From Blasia pusilla (lineage: Eukaryota > Marchantiophyta > Marchantiopsida > Blasiales), in contig CM114275.1 in the NCBI GenBank assembly GCA_050084515.1, forward strand, positions 6,386,001-6,450,000: DNA of 64,000 nt, in the 5' to 3' direction. Numbering within the stretch: the first letter of the stretch is position 1; each line of letters opens with the position of its first letter. Positions 58,756 through 64,000 of the stretch are shown here, piece by piece. Made by a program: the position numbers and the translations under genes. The notes beneath the pieces were generated by a model that saw nothing but the letters and a program-made list of their open reading frames with translations, was not told the origin of the DNA and searched no databases.

Positions 58756-60120
58756 ATGGTCTACTTTATTTAATGCGATGTAATGATGGGAGGTGGACTT
58801 GGATGGAGGCCATCATTTCTTATTTTCACTCAATTCATAAGTTATCAAGGTCTATAACAAGTTCTCTCATTCATGTGCATCCCACCTATAACTCCTTATA
58901 CAAATCCTAGTTTAGCTTACTTGACGTTTCTTTAAATTTTATTTAGATATGTGTTTTTATGAATTAAAAGCTTCTTTGTAATAATTGCATGGCCCATCTT
59001 CTATAGCTACTTTATTTAATGCAACCAATGAAGAATGTAATGAAAATGATGACGGAAATTGAAGAGAGAATATAACTACCAAAAATTTTCAAGGGGAAAT
59101 TCCCATAATATAAATCAGTAATAATAAAATAATAAATGTATATGTAAAATGAATAGGAAAATCTTGATTTTTTAATCACTAATTAAAAAAAAAAGATTAC
59201 TTAAGAGCTCTAAGTAATCTTTTTTTTTTAATTAGTGTTCCTCCTTTTCCCTATCCCATGTACGATTTTAAACCCATTGTATTATTTTTCTCTTAAATGT
59301 ATCCTACCAAACTTGTTGAGATTATGGGAAACAAACATTGGATGTTTTTGCAATTGATGATCCAATGAAAATCAATTATACAAAAAAATTGAATCCCTAA
59401 TCAAACTGTACAAGTGACCAACCAGTGCACTTTACGAGAGACTTAACAATTGGATTTTTTTTTCTAATGTTCAAGCTTTTCTCTAAAAGATGTAAGGAAC
59501 ATGCAAGACATCGCTTTTCTTGATTATTTTTATCCAATAAATAATAGTTGAACTTGAAGGGCATAAAGGTTTCATCCTACATGCCCTACAAGATTTATCT
59601 ATCATGTCATCTGATGGACTAATATTGGGTCCCTCTTATTTGAAATAATACGCATCTTCTTACCAAGGGAGAAGATATCACCTTCCCAATTCTAACCACA
59701 ACACCCTCATACTTGATATTTTAGTGGTAATGGCCTTCTTTTGTACCAACCTCGTTTAGATGTAAGAAATGGCCCTGCTAGGGGGTATTTCTATAGTTGT
59801 AGAGAAAGGACCTCCTATGGGATATTTCTATGGTTGTAGAGGAGAAGCATATGAGAGATTTTCCAACTCCCAAAAGCTTCCATTGGTAGGTTTGGAATTA
59901 CAACAATGGAATGTATATTCAAAGGAATGAAAATATCTTCAAGCACAATAGTGACTATCAAAGCTTATTGAAAATGATTTTTTGGAAAATTTTGAGAAGT
60001 ATCATCTTTTGTGTGCAAATTTGGTTGGTAACTTCAAGTTTGAACCCTCTCACCGTTCATATGAATATTTCCAATCAAATGTTCACTCATACCTATCTTG
60101 TAAACAAAGGCATACTCTAA
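58756..60120. other. AT-rich intergenic sequence
   Basis: No gene supported. It contains the perfect 27-bp inverted repeat at 59,177-59,237. Confidence 0.5.
59177..59237. repeat. Perfect 27-bp inverted repeat (CACTAATTA...TAATTAGTG)
   Basis: 59,177-59,203 is the exact reverse complement of 59,211-59,237 with a 7-nt loop. It includes an A10/T10 pair. It could be a tiny fold-back element, but no target duplication is seen. Confidence 0.9.
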
Positions 60121-60123
60121 GCA

Positions 60124-60402
60124 AGGTTGTAAGTGGATAAAGTGTCGATGGACATATCCATGTCCGTAAAAGTATGTATGTCTTATGGAAGGACTTGTGC
60201 ATGTGGGGCCCCCATCCCCTTCTTTCTCATTCCCCCTACTTGCCTCCTCTTTTTGCACTTTCCTATTTCTTTCTCCATAGCCTCTCCCCTCGCCTTTATT
60301 GCTTTGTTCATCCTTGCCGCGCCTTCCACCCTGAACTATGAATATGGGCCCCGCGGTGCCGCCTCTTGCGATCCATGTCCGTTTTTGTGCAACCAAGTCT
60401 CC
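60124..60402 (+). repeat. Dispersed repeat, copy 2, with GGTTG...CAACC ends
   Basis: Aligns with 10,650-10,960. Starts GGTTGTAAG and ends TTTTTGTGCAACC, so the outer five bases are inverted repeats, as in a MITE. Shared landmark CTTCTTTCTCATTCCCC. Non-coding. Confidence 0.6.
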
Positions 60403-61875
60403 AAGTCTCAAAAGAGCTCCTCACACTCTAATCCTTAAAAGATTGTTTTCTCATCTACATAGAGGTAATAAAGAAAAGTATGATTTTTCCTTATCGATAA
60501 TGAATGATATTTGCACAAAGCAACTCAAATTATGACTCTTTTGATCTAGTGTTCCTTTGCTATTCATTAAACTAATATAGTCTAACAATTCTTTACAAAT
60601 GATACAAACAAAGAATATGGTCCCTCACGAGTTTTTTTTTAAATAATCCTTCAATATTATGCATAAAAACATATTAATATTAGAGATTTTATTTTTTCCA
60701 TATGAAGTACCTATGAGAAAATTGAAATTCTAGTGATCTGCACTTTAGGTATGAAGAACTTGCACTGCGAATATTGTGGTCTGATTTACGCTGTCGATTG
60801 AATAGAAAGTGTATTTATCTTAATATCCTGAAGAGCCATTGTTCCTCCGTAAATATTAGTTTACTCTTACGTTTTGGACTCTCCGCAAGCGAATTGACTA
60901 AATTACCTAAACTATTCCGAGATTTGTACCATTATATAATTAGAGTTTCTTGGCATTTTTAACCTTTCATTTTGGATGTTGAATACTCTCCTTTAAGAAA
61001 CAGATTTGCATGCCTTTATCAACTGCTACGAGTAAAGTACCACCAGAAATTAAAAAATATTTGAACAGAGATTAATTGTGCTCATGAAATGAAGGGAAGA
61101 GATTAATCGTGTTGAGCACTAATTTTTGTTTTTTTGTCCATACCATATGAAACATGTGGCGATGATTGCTCACCCTGAGCGATTAAAACAAGTGATTTTA
61201 TTTAAAATCATGATAGGTAATTTTTCAAGTTTTCTCCGGCTTCATTCTTTCCAGCTCAATTGTGGTTTTTCTCAGTGTTGCAGCTACATCACATGGTATG
61301 GAGGGGAAGGAGGTATCAGATAGATTACATTCATCGCTAAGTATTCTCATTTGTAATATTCATGACGCTAATTTTGCTAATTTATGACGCCTCACGTGAC
61401 GCTACAATTCATTTACGAGTGCCTTAGGATTGTTCTTCGGTCCTCGAAGACAAGGAAGCCAAAAGAACCAAAACATCACGAGTGAGACTGCACCATATAG
61501 TGCCTTTGCGGATTGAATGTGGGGAAAGCAATTACAAGTAAGAACAATGAGAGGCATACGACATATGGCAACGGTATCGATCAATCGTAAGAGATGAAAG
61601 CCAAGAGACACTGCAGTTGTAATAGATGAGGACCAGAGCATCAACAGCGACTAGCGCAAGCGAATGGTGGGGTGAGGACAAACATGAGAACTTGTCCGCG
61701 ATGGTGAGGTGAGGTCAAACATCACAGCAACAGCCGAATTTTTGTTGCGGTGCTCACGATAGACGTCACGTGAAACAACGTATGGAATCTCTGCGCGTCT
61801 TTCCTGCCCACATGACGAACGTCTTGATATGATGGCGCGCTTGGGCTCCGTCTGTCGGTTAGAGTTACGGCAACC
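60403..61875. other. Intergenic sequence downstream of the IQD gene
   Basis: No gene supported. Two CACGTG words occur (about 61,394 and 61,767), but no gene on either side makes them clear promoter elements. Confidence 0.4.
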
Positions 61876-61879
61876 GTTT

Positions 61880-62150
61880 CCAAGAGCAGACCTAAATCAT
61901 GGGGCAATCTGGACGAAAGTCACGAAGCAAAATTTTCCAGGCAGACCTAAATCATGGGGCAAACTGGACGAGAGCCACAAAGGAAAAGTTTCCAGGAACA
62001 GACCTAAATCGTGGGACAATCTGGACGAGTATAAAAGGCAAAGGTTCCCAAGAACACACCCAAATCATGGAAAAATCTGGACGACACAAAGAGAAGGAAA
62101 AACGGACGATTACAATGTACACTATCTGGACGAGAGTCGCACGGCAAAGA
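61880..62150. repeat. Minisatellite, 55-57 bp unit, four to five copies
   Basis: Core CCTAAATCATGGGGCAA recurs at about 61,891, 61,946, 62,003 and 62,059, followed each time by a CTGGACGA word; a fifth, degenerate CTGGACGAGAGTCGC lies near 62,127. Unit lengths are not all multiples of three, so it is not a protein repeat. Confidence 0.8.
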
Positions 62151-62862
62151 TTTCCTCTGGAAAAGGAGGAAACAGTGGACGTTGTCGGTTACATGGACCA
62201 GGATGAAGGTGGTCAGTAATCGCAATCACTTGTCAAGGACGAGGATCGGTTACAATCCACCAGAGAACGCATACGAATGTCTACAGGAAAGAGAGCTCCT
62301 AGCGAGAGATAGAATTCCGAAAGAAGGGGACGACGACTGATGGCAGCGAACCCACAACACTCGCCGTGTGCTAGCTACTGAGACCGACTAGCGGAGACGC
62401 GGTTGAAGGAATCCCGAGCACCAGAGAGACGGAAGGAGTAGAAATTAAGAACGACGGCGGGTACGTACTGAGCCGATGCACAAAAGCGCAGGAGGACCTC
62501 CGGGAAGAAGAAGAGGAGAGCGGCGAACCCAAAATCGTAGAATTTACAACGGACAATTGAGGTTTCCGCAAAACACGGATCGGACAGAGTACATGATTTC
62601 TACATTCCGACGTCGATAACGTCCGCAAGAAGTCCAAAATTGAAACGGCAGCCAATCTTGCACTCTCAATTATTCTAGGAACCGGTCGCCGGCACAGCCC
62701 GTCGATTCCAGGGCGCCGCACGGGGAGACCGGCGCGCGTCGGTCCGAGCGCGTGAGACTCGCACCCGGTTTCCGGGGGGCACGCGTCCAGGTAGGTTAGG
62801 TAGGTACCGGGCCGGAGAATGTGGTGGTCGGGGCCGGCGCGAAGGGGATAGGATAGGAGTGA

Positions 62863-64000
62863 TCAGCGGAAGGGACGGCGGGGCTCGCCGTTGAAGGACA
62901 GTGAGGTGAAGTCCGCACTCTTCATGGACGGCCGTCCGCTGGAGCCGTTGTTGCTGTAAGAGCGCAGGATGGATCGGGCAGCCAGCGTGTTGTGGGCGTG
63001 GGCGTCCGACGACGGGTTGCCGCTGACCCGCGCCGACTTGCCGGAGTAGCTGAGCTTTTCCACTGCTGCCGCAGCTGCGGCCGAGGACGCGAACGATTTC
63101 ATGCTGTGGCTGCCGTTGAGCGACATGTTGAGCTGCCGCTTGGAATCGGCGAGCGGAGTGTTGGAGGACGATCGCTTCTTGGAGACCTGGGCGGCGTTCT
63201 CGTCGAAGGGCGGCCGCTGCCGCGGCGTGCTGTGCGATCGGGACTTGGCCTGCGCGCACTTGGTCGCGGCCATGTAGCTGCGCTTGCCGCTTTGGAAGGA
63301 GTAGGACGCGGTGTTGGCTGTGGAAGTACTGGTGGTGCTCCTGGAGTTCGTTGCGGCTGCTGCTGCTGCCGCTGCCGCTGCGACGAGACTGGGAGCTGTG
63401 AGAGCAGATCGGGGCGTGGATGATGAGATGCTGCCATCCGAGAGCTGGTCGAAGCTCCGAAACGAGGACATCCGCGCGCTGGCCTGCGACCCCAGATTCG
63501 AGAACTGCCGCGTCAGGTTGCGATCCGAGGCGGAGGTCTGACCCGGCGTCGTCGAGCTATTGGGGGAGGTGCGGCAGCTGGCTGTCCCGGCCCTTGCAGT
63601 TGATACCCAAGGCTTCGCCGCTCTGTTGCTCTCCGAAATGGGCGCTGCGTCGTCGTGCACCGATTGTTGATGCACCGACTCCGCGGCATCGCGGTGAGAC
63701 GCCGGAGCCCTGTGCTCCCAAGGACGCGCTGCCATCCATCTCTCCATCCAGCTCCACCCCCAGTGCCGATTCTCCGCTCCGGCCTCCTCGAAGTAGACTT
63801 GCTGCGGTCTTGAGTTGGCCCTCCACTGCACACCCTCCCAAATCATTGTCACCGAAAGCACACTCCAGCGTTGCACACCAAATACATACATGATCACGGT
63901 GCGACTCTGCGAGACCTCGACCACTGTCCCTGCACGCTCTACTTACTTGATGGGAAAACGCGTAGGCCATGGCTCTCTCCCGCTTGATAGCTCCGACTTG
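62863..64000 (-). CDS. IQD: IQD family calmodulin-binding protein, C-terminal part
   Basis: Two exons are visible, cut by the window edge. Exon 64,000-63,947 encodes QVGAIKRERAMAYAFSHQ and ends at a GTAAGT donor. The last exon runs 63,825-62,863 (acceptor TGTGCAG) to TGA at 62,865-62,863. RERAMAYAFSHQ and HWGWSWMERWMAARPWE (about 63,765-63,715) are hallmarks of plant IQD proteins, and SYMAATKCAQAKSRSHSTPR (about 63,286-63,227) is the DUF4005 block. The rest is Ser-, Arg- and Ala-rich and probably disordered, with Ala runs near 63,385 and 63,085. IQD proteins bind calmodulin through IQ motifs (outside this window) and act as scaffolds at microtubules, membranes or the nucleus. The visible part has no stop or frameshift. 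High GC matches the promoters of the other host genes rather than the AT-rich flanks. Confidence 0.92.

Noticed and set aside
61829-62206. Two overlapping ORFs with repeated NHG-W blocks
   Set aside because: Minisatellite with 55 and 57 bp units; frame is not kept between units.
62992-63893. Several long ORFs opposite and overlapping the IQD exon
   Set aside because: High-GC shadow frames; the IQD frame has family motifs and correct splice sites.

Overview
This is nuclear DNA of a land plant. It has spliced genes for three plant families: a plastid fibrillin/PAP protein (FBN3 type), a DUF639 membrane protein and an IQD calmodulin-binding protein. Only about 4 kb of the 64 kb is host coding sequence; most of the rest is old, broken transposable elements. 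The transposon types (a gypsy family with a PHD finger, LTR units carrying a cytosine methyltransferase, a non-LTR element with a YLADDTHIVGP-type reverse transcriptase) and the sparse gene spacing suggest a large-genome, non-angiosperm plant (lycophyte, fern, gymnosperm or bryophyte). That placement is inference, not proof.

Layout. 1-4,910: two copies of a gag-protease-methyltransferase retroelement facing each other, forming a large inverted repeat; 4,952-6,050 is probably leader sequence of the same family. 6,119-6,925: decayed minus-strand ORF with a zinc finger. 8,380-9,636: array of TGACT/AGTCA-rich repeats. 11,050-12,535: minus-strand MULE transposase remnant. 14,700-17,150: minus-strand Copia remnant with 5' LTR and primer-binding site. 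21,400-24,020: second Copia remnant. 25,282-27,424: fibrillin gene, minus, seven exons. 28,690-30,870: non-LTR reverse transcriptase remnant. 34,990-39,849: DUF639 gene, plus, ten exons. 41,480-45,567: LTRs and RT-RNaseH-integrase-PHD half of a Ty3/gypsy element, minus. 45,568-47,930: transposon end, a 340-bp tandem repeat and microsatellites. 47,940-54,722: a near-complete gag-protease-methyltransferase LTR element, minus, lacking RT and integrase. 55,060-57,326: transposon ends, a MULE fragment with SWIM finger and a (GA)104 tract. 57,327-58,755: another 5' LTR and leader of the same gypsy family. 60,124-60,402: small repeat also found near 10.8 kb. 62,863-64,000: 3' part of an IQD gene, minus, cut by the window edge.

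The most interesting content is the LTR family. At two loci gag and protease are followed directly by a C5 cytosine DNA methyltransferase domain (motifs I, IV, VI, VIII and the C-terminal motifs recognisable), with no RT between. A unit with the same LTR ends and polypurine tract instead carries RT, RNase H, integrase and a C-terminal PHD finger. I propose a two-partner retroelement family: one partner carries a DNA-methylation writer, the other the replication machinery plus a putative chromatin reader. All copies here are broken by stops and frameshifts, so the window shows fossils of this system, not an active element.
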